A DNA stretch of 64,000 nt from Diadophis punctatus similis (taxonomy: Eukaryota > Chordata > Lepidosauria > Squamata > Dipsadidae). The translations under genes were made by a program, and so were the position numbers. Every line of letters starts with the position of its first letter. The stretch's first letter is position 1. Shown one piece after another: positions 1 through 10,357 of this stretch. The stretch is taken from the NCBI GenBank assembly GCA_023053685.1, contig JALIGW010000005.1, forward strand, positions 30,346,480 to 30,410,479, read 5' to 3'. Under the pieces are notes generated by a model. That model had not been told where the DNA came from, did no database searches, and saw only the letters and a program-made list of their open reading frames with translations.

Positions 1-78
1 GCGCAGAAGCAGAAGCATCACACGCGTGTGTGAGTGCGTGCGCAAACCGGTAGTAAAGGGTTTTAGAACCCACTACTG
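1..78. mobile_element. Right end of a hAT-like non-autonomous element (cut by window edge)
   Basis: The segment ends in GAACCCACTACTG, the reverse complement of the CAGTAGTGGGTTC terminus used by the complete element at 59294-59570. It also carries the AACCGGTAG motif seen just inside other family members (5134, 28317). The left half and its target duplication lie before the window, so insertion boundaries cannot be checked. Confidence 0.6.
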
Positions 79-505
79 GGTCCCGCACACACTTTCCTAA
101 GCCTGATAAAAGGACCATTTCAAAGGAATGGTCATGCACAGAAAATCCTACCCACTTTCTTCACACATACGCAACACCCAACAGAAAGATTATGAGGTTG
201 GTTTCATCCAGCTCTTTGTTTACTTGGCATGGTTTACTCTCAAGTCTACCTAATTCAGAAAAAATTCATCGATGCTCATGAGGACCAGCAACTTAATTCA
301 GTACCCCCTACCTTGTTGTTCACCATATTGTTGGATAGTGAGGGCAATGGTGGCCGGGGGTGCATGAATTTAAGTAACAGGGTTAAAAGCCATCTGTTGG
401 CCAAACTAATTAAATTAATGTGTTTAAGGTTGCAGCCCTAGCAAACATGCTGCCACTCTGCTCCTAATCCCCAAACTTGGGATAGATGTGATAGTGGAGA
501 ACATT
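79..505. other. Upstream flank, nothing recognised
   Basis: Moderately AT-rich sequence between a truncated hAT end and a SINE fragment. A 70-codon open frame at 229-441 lacks any recognisable domain or splice context and is treated as chance. Confidence 0.5.
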
Positions 506-649
506 GGTTGACTCAGCCTTCCATCTTTCAGAGGTGGGTAAAAGGAGGACCCAAATTGTTGGGGGCAATATGCTGACTCTTTAAACCACTTAGAGAGGGG
601 TGTAAAGCACTGTGAAGCAGCATATAAGTCTAAGTGCTATTGCTATTGC
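506..649 (+). mobile_element. 5'-truncated tRNA-type SINE
   Basis: It contains the same body as the longer copies at 14141 and 56922: a GGTTGACTCAGCC block, GAGGTGGGTAAAA, ATTGTTGGGGGCAATATGC, a CTTAGAGAGG block, and the tail AAGTCTAAGTGCTATTGC. The tRNA-like head (GTGGCGCAGTGGTTAGAATG in the other copies) is missing, so the copy is 5' truncated. It lies about 1.3 kb upstream of the predicted GFRA1 start site. Confidence 0.8.
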
Positions 650-955
650 AATGTGTTCCCTTCCGTTTTCACAAAAGGTATTTATTAACTTGTCTTGTTT
701 GCTTCTGCTATCAATGTTTTGGAAATTTGAAAAAAAAGTGTGCTATGGCCAACTACCTGCAGCAAGGACGCCATCCCTAATCATTTACGTTGATATAATT
801 CGTAAGATAAAAGGGGCTATGCATGCTTTGCTCTTGAATGGATAATTTAACTGCCTGTGACATTTATCCAATACTTGATAGCAACAGTCAATGCAAGCCA
901 GCGGGGAGTTACCTTTGAAACAGCTGAAGCCTCAAGAGCACCGCGCTTGCCCCTC
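650..955. other. Upstream flank, nothing recognised
   Basis: Transition between the SINE fragment and the CpG-rich promoter segment. No repeat, gene or clear regulatory motif was recognised. Confidence 0.4.
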
Positions 956-1274
956 CTCTCACCCTGTTACAAACCCCGGCCAAGGGGCTTTCTCCCCGAG
1001 ATTGGCTGCTTTGCTCCCTTGCGCGCCTGGAAACGCGCGCAGGCTGGCCGTGGGAAGGGCGCCTGAAAGTTTCCTTGGCAAACGGTAAAGGCAGGGACGC
1101 GCTCAAGTGGCAAAAAAAGCGAAAGGGAGTCGCCTTCCGGCAAAAGCGCTCGCTTGCTGGGAAGGGTCTACACAAGGACGAGAGTCGAGGACTGTCAGGA
1201 GAGAGAGTCCTGAGCGCGAACCAATTTCTCCAAACCCACGGCTCCTTCGGCTTATAACTAAAGCTCCATTGAGA

Positions 1275-1353
1275 TTTTCTTTCTTTCTTTCTTTTCTCTT
1301 TCTTTTCTTTCTTTCTTTCTTTCTCTTCCATCCATCCATCCATCCATCCATCT
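1275..1353. repeat. TTTC and TCCA microsatellites in the promoter region
   Basis: An imperfect TTTC run (about 1275-1325) is followed directly by about six and a half TCCA units (1327-1353). The pair sits inside the CpG-rich segment roughly 600 bp upstream of the TATAAA. Length polymorphism is likely. No regulatory role can be read from the sequence. Confidence 0.9.
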
Positions 1354-1938
1354 TTGATTTATAACACCGCCTCTCCTTCCCCGCCCGGTTGGTACTAAAG
1401 CTCCCTCCCGCGTCTACTCGCGAACGAACGTGGCTTGGTTTTTTGTTTTTGTTTTTGATGGCGACTGTGTGAAACCCAACCGAGCGCAGGAAAAACTTTT
1501 TCGGGGACGGGAGACGACGAGAGCCGGCGCTTTTGCCTTCTCCGACCCTGCCCCGTTCAGTCCAGCGGAGGGACTTTACTCCCGGGGAAGCGAGAGCGGT
1601 TTGGCTGTGCGCAAGAGCTGCACCTGCTGGAGCGCTTTCTCCGGCGGGATCGAGAGCCCAGTCCGTTGCGCGTGTCTCTTCGTCCAATAGAGGGGGCGAC
1701 TGGAGCGCGTCGAGAAACGCCGGCGGCGCTACAAAAAAAAAGGTTTTTTGCTCCGGAGGCTTCGGTGGGGCTGGCCGCCTTCCTAGTGCCTTTCTCCAAT
1801 AATCGAGCGCGGACCCAGCTAATTGGGCGCTGATCCTGAAAGGCTGCAGGTTTGGGGAGGTGAATAAAAGTCCCTCCAGAGAAGGCGGAGGGACCCCTTG
1901 GGCTAACCCGGGGGGTCGCCCGCAGACTTGGAGGCGGC

Positions 1939-1944
1939 TATAAA
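1939..1944 (+). promoter_or_regulatory. GFRA1: Candidate TATA box
   Basis: TATAAA occurs in the context GGCTATAAAGGAG inside GC-rich DNA, where a chance match is less likely than in the AT-rich flanks. It lies 571 bp upstream of the start codon. If functional it places the transcription start at about 1965-1975 and gives an unspliced leader of about 540 nt. A TSS assay would decide. Confidence 0.45.
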
Positions 1945-2207
1945 GGAGACCGGCGGCGGGTCGTCGGACGGCAGCGGGACTGGGAAACCAACCTTTGGAT
2001 CGCTGTTCCTTTCCTCCCCTCCCCCTTTGCTTTCTTGGAGTTCCTGCTGTGGGGAGACGTTGCCCCCCCCACCCCACCCCCCGAAAAAGAGGCTTGGGAA
2101 AGCTCCAGCTGCGAATTGCGCTCTCGCGCTTAAAGTGGGAAAGGCTGGCTTTCGTTCTCTCTCGCTTTTATTGAGAAATCGACCCTTCTGTTTTCCGGGA
2201 TCCTGGG

Positions 2208-2213
2208 ATGTAA
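2208..2213 (+). promoter_or_regulatory. GFRA1: Start-stop upstream ORF (ATGTAA)
   Basis: ATG is followed immediately by TAA within the predicted leader, about 300 nt before the main start. Minimal start-stop elements are known to stall initiating ribosomes in some mRNAs. It matters only if the leader is not spliced out, which the sequence cannot prove. Confidence 0.4.
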
Positions 2214-2303
2214 GCTCCTCCGTGTGAGAAAAATCTTCGCCTTTCGCCTCGCCTCCCCCTCCTTTTGCAGAGCAGCTGCTCTTGCTTTTGCTCCCGGTGG
2301 ACG

Positions 2304-2304
2304 G

Positions 2305-2336
<32 letters not shown>

Positions 2337-2340
2337 GAGA
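2304..2340. repeat. GA microsatellite in the 5' leader
   Basis: A GA dinucleotide run is followed by GGAGAGGAGAG, lying within the predicted untranslated part of exon 1 about 170 nt upstream of the start codon. GA tracts can bind GAGA-type factors or vary in length; no effect can be read from sequence alone. Confidence 0.9.
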
Positions 2341-2390
2341 GGGTGGGGATTTCTTTCTTTTTCTCTTTCCCCCTCTCCCTTTTAAATTCA

Positions 2391-2441
2391 ATGGATATGA
2401 ACTTGGTGGCTTTGGAACCTTGCTGGTTTGGAATATCTTAG
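2391..2441 (+). CDS. Upstream ORF, 16 codons, in GFRA1 leader
   Basis: The frame opens with ATG GAT ATG AAC and closes at TAG 2439-2441, encoding MDMNLVALEPCWFGIS. It ends 68 nt before the main ATG and is in a different frame. The first ATG has T at -3 and G at +4, so leaky scanning is expected, while the main ATG has A at -3. It could reduce GFRA1 translation if it is in the mature leader. It is too short to judge by composition; conservation across squamates would be the test. Confidence 0.4.
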   Translation: MDMNLVALEPCWFGIS

Positions 2442-2509
2442 GTGGTGAGATCGCCTTCTGGAGCGACGGAAGCAAGTTCGTTGGAGAGAAGGATTTGTCG
2501 AGGAGCAAG

Positions 2510-2549
2510 ATGCCTCTGGCTGCTTTCTACTTCGTGTTGCCCTTAATGG
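2510..2549 (+). CDS. GFRA1: GFRA1 coding exon 1 (signal peptide)
   Basis: The exon encodes MPLAAFYFVLPLM plus the first base of codon 14 and ends at the donor ATGG/gtaagtgg. The hydrophobic stretch is the core of a cleavable signal peptide, as expected for a GPI-anchored co-receptor that enters the secretory pathway. The start was chosen because the protein aligns with the conserved GFRA1 N-terminus from here, the ATG has a purine at -3, and the frame continues in phase into exon 2. The frame is open further upstream but contains no in-frame ATG and crosses the GA repeat, so no N-terminal extension is called. Similarity to the mammalian signal peptide is from memory of the family. Confidence 0.9.
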
Positions 2550-3489
2550 GTAAGTGGCCGGGGCGTTAAATCTTTGGTATGTGACTCTGTGAGTTCCAAG
2601 CAGTGGCTGATTGCCGATCGATTGTCTTGGGAAGACACGGTGGTCTGACAGTTTTACACCAATGTTTACAACGCGGAGAATGGATTTTACGCTGTAATTC
2701 AGCGCCTGCTTACTTGGCTATAGGTCTCGTTGGGATTTAGTTGGGTTTACTTCTGAGTAGAACTTACACAGGGTGGTGCTGTTTGCAAAAGATATGCTGC
2801 CGTTTGATTTTAAAACTGGAAGTAAGTTGGAAGTAAAACTTTCCAGTAAATTCATCTTGATTAGAAGAAAGTAGGGATTGCATTATAAAATGTATAGTTG
2901 CATCCTGCCTCTTCTGAGCTGTGGCAATAAAAAAAAAGACTTGTACCTCCAGTCTGCTGTCTGCTTGCAAATAGATATGCGGTGTGTTTGAGTGCACACA
3001 GGCCAGTTTGTGTTTTTTTTATTGGAAAGGAAATAAAGAACTAAAAGATGACCATGTTGGTTCTACCAAGAACTCTGAAGGAAGAGGGATTTGAAAATCT
3101 GATTGTTTTTAAATCTTTTCAGTGGAAGAGATCAGAAGCCTAGTTTTTTTAAAAAAAAAGAAGCTGAAGTTTGAAAGATTCCTGGATGTTTAAGAATATT
3201 GCTTTCATTTGACCTTTTTCCTGACTGAAGTTAAAATCACAACACTGCCTTTGTGCAAATGAACATTGAACTTCCCATAACGCTGTTGTTAGAGCATAAA
3301 GGGGATGGTTCCTGTACTTTGAAAGTTAACTTCCATAAATACGGGTTTTCCAAAGAAAATGAAACTTGGGAGGGAAAATAAACTGGCTACAAAATGGGGG
3401 TAATAGGTGAGATGACTTTATCTTACACAGCTGGTGCATTGATTTGGCAATGACTTTAAAAAAAAACATTCAATTTTAAAGAATTTCCT

Positions 3490-3537
<48 letters not shown>

Positions 3538-3726
3538 TAGCCTTCCATTTGCCAAGTTCTCTTTGGTGTCTTTGCTATCCTGAGAAAGGCAACCAAAGCC
3601 AAGCTCCCTCTGCCTCTCTTCCTCCCCACCTCCCGCCGATGCTTGCAATTGTTGTAGTTTTGTCTATGTTCTCTTGACTGACCTCGCAGGGGTTGACAGG
3701 TTCTCTTTTGCTCTCTTTGAATGCAG
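2550..3726 (+). other. GFRA1: GFRA1 intron 1
   Basis: A 1,177-bp phase-1 intron with donor gtaagt and acceptor tgaatgcag. The only recognised repeat is the GA tract at 3492-3535. The rest is unique-looking AT-rich sequence; no other gene was seen. Confidence 0.85.
3492..3535. repeat. GA microsatellite near exon 2 acceptor
   Basis: About 22 near-perfect GA units lying roughly 190 bp upstream of the exon 2 acceptor. On the transcript this is a purine run rather than a polypyrimidine tract, so it is not the splice signal itself. Confidence 0.95.
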
Positions 3727-4029
3727 AAGTACTCTTCTCGGCTGAAGTGAGTGGGCTGCTTGGAGGAGACCATCTGGATTGTGTGAAAGCCAGCGACCAG
3801 TGTCTCAGGGAGCAGAGCTGCAGCACTAAATACAGGACACTGAGGCAGTGTGTAGCTGGCAAAGAGAGCAACTTCAGCCGGGCAGCAGGCCTGGAGGCAA
3901 AGGACGAGTGCAAAAGTGCCATGGAGGCTCTCAAGCAGAAATCCCTCTATAATTGCCGCTGCAAAAGAGGCATGAAAAAGGAGAAAAACTGTCTGCGTAT
4001 TTACTGGAGCATGTATCAAAGCTTACAGG
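3727..4029 (+). CDS. GFRA1: GFRA1 coding exon 2 (end of signal peptide and cysteine-rich domain 1)
   Basis: Encodes residues 14-114 in phase with exon 1, from EVLFSAEVSG onward. Recognisable GFRA1 blocks include DCVKASDQCL, STKYRTLRQCVAGKE, AKDECKSAMEALKQKSLYNC and KEKNCLRIYWSMYQSLQG. Eight cysteines form the N-terminal cysteine-rich domain (D1). NFS at about residues 57-59 is an N-glycosylation sequon. Known: GFRA1 is the GPI-anchored receptor that binds GDNF (mainly through D2) and presents it to the RET tyrosine kinase. D1 stabilises the complex and is absent from GFRA4 of mammals. The segment SGLLGGDHLDC looks about three residues longer than the mammalian form. The acceptor is tgaatgcag and the donor is CAGG/gtacgt. 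Confidence 0.96.
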
Positions 4030-6019
4030 GTACGTGGTTGTCATACACAACATCCTTCCCTGCCTCCTTCCTTCCCCAGTGCTAGAAAGGAATGCCCTCT
4101 TTCCTGCCCCCCAGGTCCTCCATCAGCTGACCTTGTAATTTTCTTTGTGCTCTTTGGCTGCAGAGGGAGGACCACTGATGCCACCCAGCCAGAGCAGCTG
4201 TTGCTGGTGCCGTTTCCTATTGTTGAAAATGCAAACTCAAAAGATTTCCCCCAGAAGGGACTCCTCTGACCTTTGTAAACCAAAGTCAAAAGGGGAGTAC
4301 AGATCTACAAAGAGGTTGAATTAGGAACTTCCCCTCCTCCCAGCAAAGACCATCAGCCTTTGTTAATGAAATCTAAAGATGGGAGATTATACAGGCCAAT
4401 TTCTCACCTGTGAGGTCAAATTGAAGTCACACCTCCCCTAGCCGAGCTACCCAAGACATCATATCTAACAGCAGCATCCTTTCTGTAGTGTGGGAGTAGA
4501 TGAATTTTGGGGAAAGCTTCCTTAATAACATGCTGACATCAAGCCAATGAAAAAAATTATAGTCATTGTTTCCTGAGGCAATAGGGATCACCAGAATATG
4601 GCTCTTGTTGAGAATTTAAAGTTCAGCTATGCTATTCTTGTTATTCTATATGTCTATATCTGTGAGGCTTAGCTGAATCAATATTTGCTGCTAAACAAAA
4701 TAGTTTAACTTTGGATTATTGACTGTAGCTTTCTACTTGGGGTCTTTCATCCAAGTATCTGAGTGCATTTTTATTTCTCAGATTTATTATACTCTGCTTT
4801 ATCCATTCGTATCTCAAGGCAGTGGTTTTGGCTTATGTGATAAAATAGGCTGAGAAAAAACAAGTAGCCAAGCCTATGATCTCCATTGCTTCAAGTAAAA
4901 TGGTGGATTTTTTGTCCCAGGTTGAGGAAGGCTGCTGGCCTGTTTCTCACATATTAAACAGATGAATTTTCCCACAGAAATTCGCATGGAATGTCAAATT
5001 TAAGATTTTTTTGAGGAAAGAATTATTGTGAGTCTCATAAATGTAGGGATGAGTTTTTTTCCTTAGTCTTCTGGCACCCTCTTAACTAAAAGAATACTTG
5101 TTCCACATGCATTGAATGCAGTTAGATGTAGATCAGAGGTGAAATGCTACCGGTTCGGACCAGTTTGCCTGAACCGGTAGTAAAAAAATGCCATCTATTC
5201 CCCCGTATATCCGATGATCAGCTGTGCGACGATCAGCTGTGCGACAATCAGCTGTGCTACGTGATCTAGATTAGCTGGAAAGCAGGATTTCCTGCTTTCT
5301 AGCTAATCTAAATCGTGCGGCACAGCTGATTCCCCCCCGCGCTGTTCTACTTACCTTTGCAGACTGATGGCTTCAAAATGCTCCTTTTTCAGTGCTGCAC
5401 AGTAGTGCCTGTGGTGCACCTGCGCGTGCAGCGCACATGCGTGCACAAAGCGGGCGTGAAGCAAACCGGTAGCAGACTTTAGAGGAGTTCACCCCTGATG
5501 TAGATGTAGATCTAAATCTATTTGGTTTACAAGAACAGTTGGAAACAAAGTACTTTTTTCTCTTAACAATACCATCTCTAGAAAATGATTATTATAAACA
5601 TAACATCCCCTGCCATTTAAACAAAAAACGTTTTTGCTTTCTCTTAGCATTATTTATTTGATTTCTGTACTACCTTTAATTTGGAAGTAAGTACAAAGTA
5701 CTTATAAAATATAATAATGATTGAACTTCATAGTGATGAGTCCTTGAAGTTTGTTCCCCTATCTTTAACAGCTACAGGCATGAAAGAGAAAGATTAAAAT
5801 TCCTTCAATTGAAGTTTCTTTAGGATTGTTACCAAAGAAAAAGAGTTGAAGAAGATGATATGGTGGGATGGGAGGCCAGATAAAAGTGGAAAGTAGTAAT
5901 AATTGATTGCATTGTCATGTTTGTTGTTGAGAATAGTCTGGAAATCCTAAGAGTGTTGTAGTTTAGAAAATGTTTTAAAAACCATGAAAGAGAGAAAAAA
6001 CATTTTAAATTGTTTTTAG
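4030..6019 (+). other. GFRA1: GFRA1 intron 2
   Basis: A 1,990-bp phase-1 intron with donor gtacgt and acceptor aattgtttttag. It contains one complete hAT-like element (5134-5497). The stretches 4030-5125 and 5506-6019 hold no recognised repeat or gene. Confidence 0.85.
5134..5497. mobile_element. hAT-like non-autonomous element, 364 bp, TSD atgtagat
   Basis: It starts CAGAGGTGAAATGC and ends GAGTTCACCCCTG, giving short imperfect terminal inverted repeats. The 8-bp duplication ATGTAGAT is exact on both sides (5126-5133 and 5498-5505), the hallmark length for hAT insertions. The interior has two ACCGGT motifs and a long stem centred near 5289 with arms of about 40 bp. No coding capacity was seen. 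Confidence 0.92.
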
Positions 6020-6103
6020 GAAATGATTTGCTTGAAGAATCACCTTACGAACCAGTGAACAGCAGGTTAACGGACATATTCAGGCTAGCACCAATTGTAT
6101 CAG
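6020..6103 (+). CDS. GFRA1: GFRA1 coding exon 3 (linker after domain 1)
   Basis: Completes codon 115 (Gly) and encodes residues 116-142, NDLLEESPYEPVNSRLTD followed by IFRLAPIVS, plus the first base of codon 143. This matches the GFRA1 segment that joins D1 to D2 (mammalian NDLLEDSPYEPVNSRL). The acceptor is tgtttttag and the donor TATCAG/gtaaat. The exon is 84 nt, and phase 1 at its end fits the known start of the next exon with Val. Known: mammalian GFRA1 has an alternatively used 5-residue insertion exactly at this junction; that small exon was not found in the window. No frameshift or stop was seen, so the gene appears intact as far as it is visible. Confidence 0.95.
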
Positions 6104-8629
6104 GTAAATGGCTTATGTTTCTTCTACAGAACTGTAGAGAGGTCAGAACTGAGCATTTTAGATGGAGTAATGCATTTTCTATGGTTTTATAGCTTTAATA
6201 AGTCTGGTTCTGTATTTGGAATGAAAAAGTTATGATCAAGACTACAAATGAAATATATCAATCTAGTCTATTATTAATTCTGCAATTTGATCTTATGCAA
6301 GTTTAATCAAAAGCAAAGCCCATTTTGTAGGATGTGGTTTAGGCAAATTAAATTTAGGCCAAAGCTGTAAACCCTCTTGGCTTTTGGTCATTGTATTATT
6401 ATTGTTGGCTTTTGGTGGTATTGTTGTTGGCTTTTGTTATTATGAGACCTGGAGCAAAACCTAAGGGTTCTAACACATTTATTGGTCTGATATCAGTGCT
6501 TGATTATTTAAAAACCTATAGCCTAGATGAGTGCATGTTCTTGTTCAATTACTGTAATATGGATTACTCAGATGAGTAAAACAAAAAGTACAGTTCAACA
6601 ATAGCAAGAAACAGCATATGACATCAATCCAGCTGACAAGTCATACTGTTTTCTGTGAAATCAGCCTATACATTCATTTGTGACTGATCTGATGTGCATG
6701 CTTATGTGGGAAAAAGTCCTATGTCAGCTATATTTATGAGAAAAGATTATCTGTGTTCTATTGTTCTTAAATGACATTGTAGTATAAATGGACTGCAAGA
6801 CTCATCTAAAAAATGCTTTCTATTATGTTCCAGCTCTTTTTCATTGTTTATGTATTGTACTTTCAAAAGAATTTTTTAAAAAGAAGGTGGGGAGTGAGAA
6901 ACTAAATATACCTGTAGGTGGCAATCTGATCTTCTGCCTTTAGAATGTACAATGCAAGATCTGGTTGCTAATGTAACTGGTGCCGATTTCTTTCATTGAC
7001 ATCAGGGTAAATAAGATGATTGTTTCATGTTTAGATGAGGAGGAAATGGGTGGGGAGGTTATTTTTTATACTAAATAGAAAATATTTTCTTAATTTTTTT
7101 TTTCTTGTGGAGTTAGAAATAAATCTCACGGCGTTAATTGAAGTTTACTCCAATACTAGATTTGATCTTTTGTCCTTTTATTCATTTTGCTTTCATAATT
7201 CTTCCACAGTGTTATCTTGGACAATTTGTGTTATTCCAGTGCAAAGTGAAACTGGATCTTATTTCATATTCCATATTTAAATTGCATTCCTGGTGGATCA
7301 GAAAGATAGATATTTAAAATCTCAAGTGAAAGCCAATTAGGGAACGCACGGCACCTTCAAAATCTTGTCTTGTAATTAACTATAATCAATATATCAGCCA
7401 AGCTTGCATGTTTGCACTTTAAACTCAGCTGCTTGGTGAAAAACAGGAGCACCAGCATGCCAGGATAAGTGGCCTGGAGAAGAAATTGTTTTTTTGAAGG
7501 CTTTCCAAATAGGTACTATTACTATTTCATCTGAATTGGCTGATGCAAACTTCGCAGCTAAGCTTTTAATGTTCCTTTAAAATCAATTTGAAATCATTTT
7601 TTATCTGCCTTTCAGAGCTAACTTGATTGAATGTAAGCTTTTCTGGCTCAATTGTGATTTCTTTTTTCCTTTTCTTTTAACAAGGCAAGTGTGTTGCTTT
7701 CTTTGTTTTGCCATCACCTCAGTCGTTAGTTGTTAGATCTTGTTAGATCTCATAATTGCCTAACCTTCATGATCTACGTATGCAGCTGGAAGTATTGTGT
7801 ATTCTTCTCCTGGTATTCCCATGTATTCAGCAGTAGGATTGGTTTTCGAAAGTACACAGAAGTTTCTTTAATTTAGACAACACTGTGAATATGAATCACT
7901 ATTCTAATGCATTGAAAGTATTGAAGAGCAACAGTTGTCTCCTAATTAGATTCTTACTGTGTTAATTTATTGATCTGCTGTACTCCCCTCTTTCAAGCTC
8001 ACTGGGTGTATAACCAGAAAGAATACTGTGTTTGAAATGTTGGCTTTTCACTAATTTGATTGGTAAGCTTGCTTAAGGCAGCAGGGTTTCTATCTGCCTA
8101 TCTGCCAAATCTGGTCAGTGTTTACCTTGCATATTAAATATACTCAAGACAGTGTTTTCCCTTGTCAGAGTTATATATGAGCATAACTGAGGTCAGATGT
8201 TGGTCTGTTTTATATGACCACAATTTTGTGTGTCTCCCATATGGCTTTCTTTACACAGTTGAGACCAAGCTTCTGAATAATTTATTAGATGCAAGTTGGA
8301 TAATCTCAATAACTCTCTCTGGGTATTTTGTAAAAGAAATAGTGGACTGGTGAAAAGCAATGGTTCATTTTTGCTTCATGTATTTTTCAATAAGCAACAG
8401 GTTATATGTTTCTAGAATCACAAAAAATAATGAGAATGACACTTTCCATATTTGCATAATTTTCTTCTTTCCCTCATTTCTTTTCTATGAAATTGTGCTA
8501 AGCTAGTGTGGCATACTTTTGAGAATTACTGGTTTTTGGTATTAATGTTTAGAAAGTATCACAACTGACAGTGGAATAAGGCCGTCTTTTTTAGCCAGTT
8601 GTATAAATAATTCCCCCTCCCCTTCAATT
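6104..8629. other. Intron 3, mostly unique sequence
   Basis: No transposon with recognisable ends was seen in this 2.5-kb stretch next to exon 3. The part at about 7320-7720 has a balanced, non-repetitive look with many homeobox-like AATTA and TAATTA cores, and may be conserved noncoding DNA; this is a guess from texture. Short open frames here have no recognisable domains. Confidence 0.4.
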
Positions 8630-8829
8630 GTGTCTGATTATTAGAGATTGTCTGTGGTAATCTCTTGCAGGTTTTTTTGGCAAGATATTTTGGAATGGGT
8701 TTGCCATTGCCTTCTTCCTAAGGCTGAGAGAATGACTGGTCCAAGTCACCACCAGCTGGCTTTGTGCCCAAGGAAGGGCTAGAACTCATGGTCTACTGGT
8801 TTTGAGCCTAATGCACCAAACTGACTCTC
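8630..8829 (-). mobile_element. tRNA-like SINE or similar interspersed repeat, minus orientation
   Basis: It contains blocks typical of a widespread squamate repeat: TGGGTTTGCCATTGCC, GGCTGAGAGAATGACTGG, CACCAGCTGGCTTTGTG, GAACTCATGGTCTACTGG, and an end resembling a reversed tRNA head (GCACCAAACTGACTCTC). It is diverged and no clear duplication was found. Confidence 0.55.
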
Positions 8830-8896
8830 AAAGAATTGTATCCACTGTGTTTACTATAAAAGTTTTTAATTGAAGCAACTCACTGTAGCAGTATTG

Positions 8897-9045
8897 ATGA
8901 ATGAGTAGCTCAGTAGTAGAACAGTTGTTTTGTTTGGAGAAAGTCTCGGGTTACTTGCCAGCCTACACAGGAAAAGTAGGAAAGACCACTAAAGAATTGC
9001 TACTGATAAGTTCAAGAAAAGTATCTGCTGTTCAGCCTACTTATG
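8897..9045 (+). mobile_element. Degenerate tRNA-Ala-type SINE relic
   Basis: The sequence GAGTAGCTCAGTAGTAGAAC resembles a tRNA A-box (TAGCTCAGTGGTAGAGC), and GTCTCGGGTTACTTG about 30 nt later resembles the T-arm/B-box. The following AAAGACCACT fits the body of a tRNA-Ala-related squamate SINE. The cloverleaf is broken, so it is not a functional tRNA gene. Confidence 0.4.
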
Positions 9046-9790
9046 AATGAACTGAAGAAGGAGTAAGAAAATAGGATGATCAGATTTGCATATGACAAAA
9101 AGATAGGGGAAAAGCAAACACTGTAGGAGACAAGATCAAGAAAGGTCTTGACAAGTTGGAATAATGAACAGAAACCAATTGGTAAGTCCTACCTTTTGGT
9201 ACGGAAAAATCAAAGGTATGAGTGTGTAAAATTAAGGTAGGGGACATACTAGGCAAAGTATATGAAAAAAGTAATCTGGCTGGGCTGGTGTATCACAAGC
9301 TGAATGTCAATTAAAAATGTGATGTTGAAGAAAAGCAGTTGTGATCTGAGTTTGCGTTAACAGATATAGTGGCAAGAGCAAGATAAAACATTGTCCCTCT
9401 CTATTTTGTATTAGTCAGACTATCCCTACAATGCTGTGTTCAGTTTTGGGTACTGTATTTTAAGAAGGACATTGGCAAATTGAAAAATGTCAGAGAAGTA
9501 CAACCAAGATGACAGGGAGCATGGAAGGAAAAAATCTATGAGGAACTGTTGAAACACTGGTTATATTCAGTCCAGAAAAAAGGAAACAGCAGGGAGGCAT
9601 GAGAGTTGTCTTGAGGTATCAAAAGGTCTGTCATGTAGATGATGGGGTAAAATTAGTCAGAGTTCTTTATTGGCTTTAAATTACAAAGCAGCAGATTTTG
9701 GTTATAATGGGAGATACTATAGTGCAAATTCCTGTTCCGGGCAGAGGTCAGAATAAATGTTCTCCAAAATTCTATAATTTATATTATATT
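9046..9790 (+). mobile_element. CR1/L3-type LINE 3' fragment
   Basis: Diverged plus-strand matches to the CR1 3' region: GGATGATCAGATTTGCATATGAC, CTTGACAAGTTGGAATAATG, TGCTGTGTTCAGTTTTGGGT, AAGAAGGACATTGGCAAATTG and GTACAACCAAGATGACAGGG. The reading frame is destroyed by indels, so this is an old 5'-truncated copy. Confidence 0.65.
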
Positions 9791-10355
9791 CTACTATTGA
9801 TATCATTGTACTGTCTGATTCATTGAGTCATCGTTTCAGAGATATTTCTTTATCTAAACAAGAAACAAATATCATGGGGGTGGTCAAAAAAGCATGGGAG
9901 TGGGAGTGACTTCTGATTTCCTGCTGGCTTCCCAATTGACTTTCTTTGTGGGAAGCTGGCAGGGACCATTTGAAATAAGTTTGTAAAATTTCAGTCCCAC
10001 AGGAGTAAGGGGTCCTGGCTGAAATTTTGCAGAATTTCAGGTATATGGTACTGTCATCACCTCAAAAGAGTTCATACTTCCTGCTGACATCTTCATTGAC
10101 TTGTGAGAAGCTGACGGGAAGCATTCTTCTTTTCACATATAATATGGACTGGCACCATTTCCTCTCCCTCACTATCCTCGATTGGAAGCAAGGACCAGAT
10201 GGAGGCAGGAAAGGTGGAGATACACCTATGATGATCATGTGATTTTTGCCAATCATAGCAGCATGGAGGTGCAGTGTAACTGAAGTAGCCACAACTTGCC
10301 AAATTTCAATTCCATGGGATTAACGAGTTCAGAATTTTGGACGCATGCTGTAAAT
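9791..10355. other. Intron 3, unassigned; internal duplication
   Basis: Two partly similar blocks, about 9910-9965 and 10060-10125, share TTCCTGCTG, CATTGACTT and GGAAGC words. They may be fragments of an old transposon. No ends or duplications were identified. Confidence 0.35.
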
Positions 10356-10357
10356 TA

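Larger units (their letters stand above)
956..2300 (+). promoter_or_regulatory. GFRA1: CpG-rich promoter and 5' leader of GFRA1
   Basis: Seen: base composition changes sharply from AT-rich flanks to GC-rich sequence with many intact CpG dinucleotides (for example around 1000-1100, 1380-1430, 1500-1740 and 1920-1975). The segment ends just before the first coding exon. Open frames on both strands here are the usual by-product of GC-rich DNA. Known: CpG islands mark promoters of many developmental genes in vertebrates, and GFRA1 is expressed in neural crest, motor neurons and kidney. Inferred: this is the main promoter, with transcription starting near 1965-1975 if the TATAAA at 1939 is used. 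Alternative upstream noncoding exons, as occur in mammals, cannot be excluded from sequence alone. Confidence 0.75.

Noticed and set aside
2427..2441. Possible splice acceptor TTTGGAATATCTTAG just upstream of the start codon
   Set aside because: The polypyrimidine tract is weak and no matching upstream donor was identified; a continuous exon 1 is simpler.
909..2508. Long open frames on both strands of the CpG-rich region (up to 324 codons)
   Set aside because: Low-stop frames are expected in GC-rich DNA. They are proline/arginine/lysine-rich, cross microsatellites and overlap one another; no domain was recognised.
2282..2509. In-frame N-terminal extension of GFRA1
   Set aside because: The frame upstream of 2510 is open but has no ATG, passes through the GA repeat, and does not resemble a GFRA1 N-terminus.
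8897..8960. tRNA gene
   Set aside because: A- and B-box resemblance only; the cloverleaf is not intact and a SINE-like body follows.
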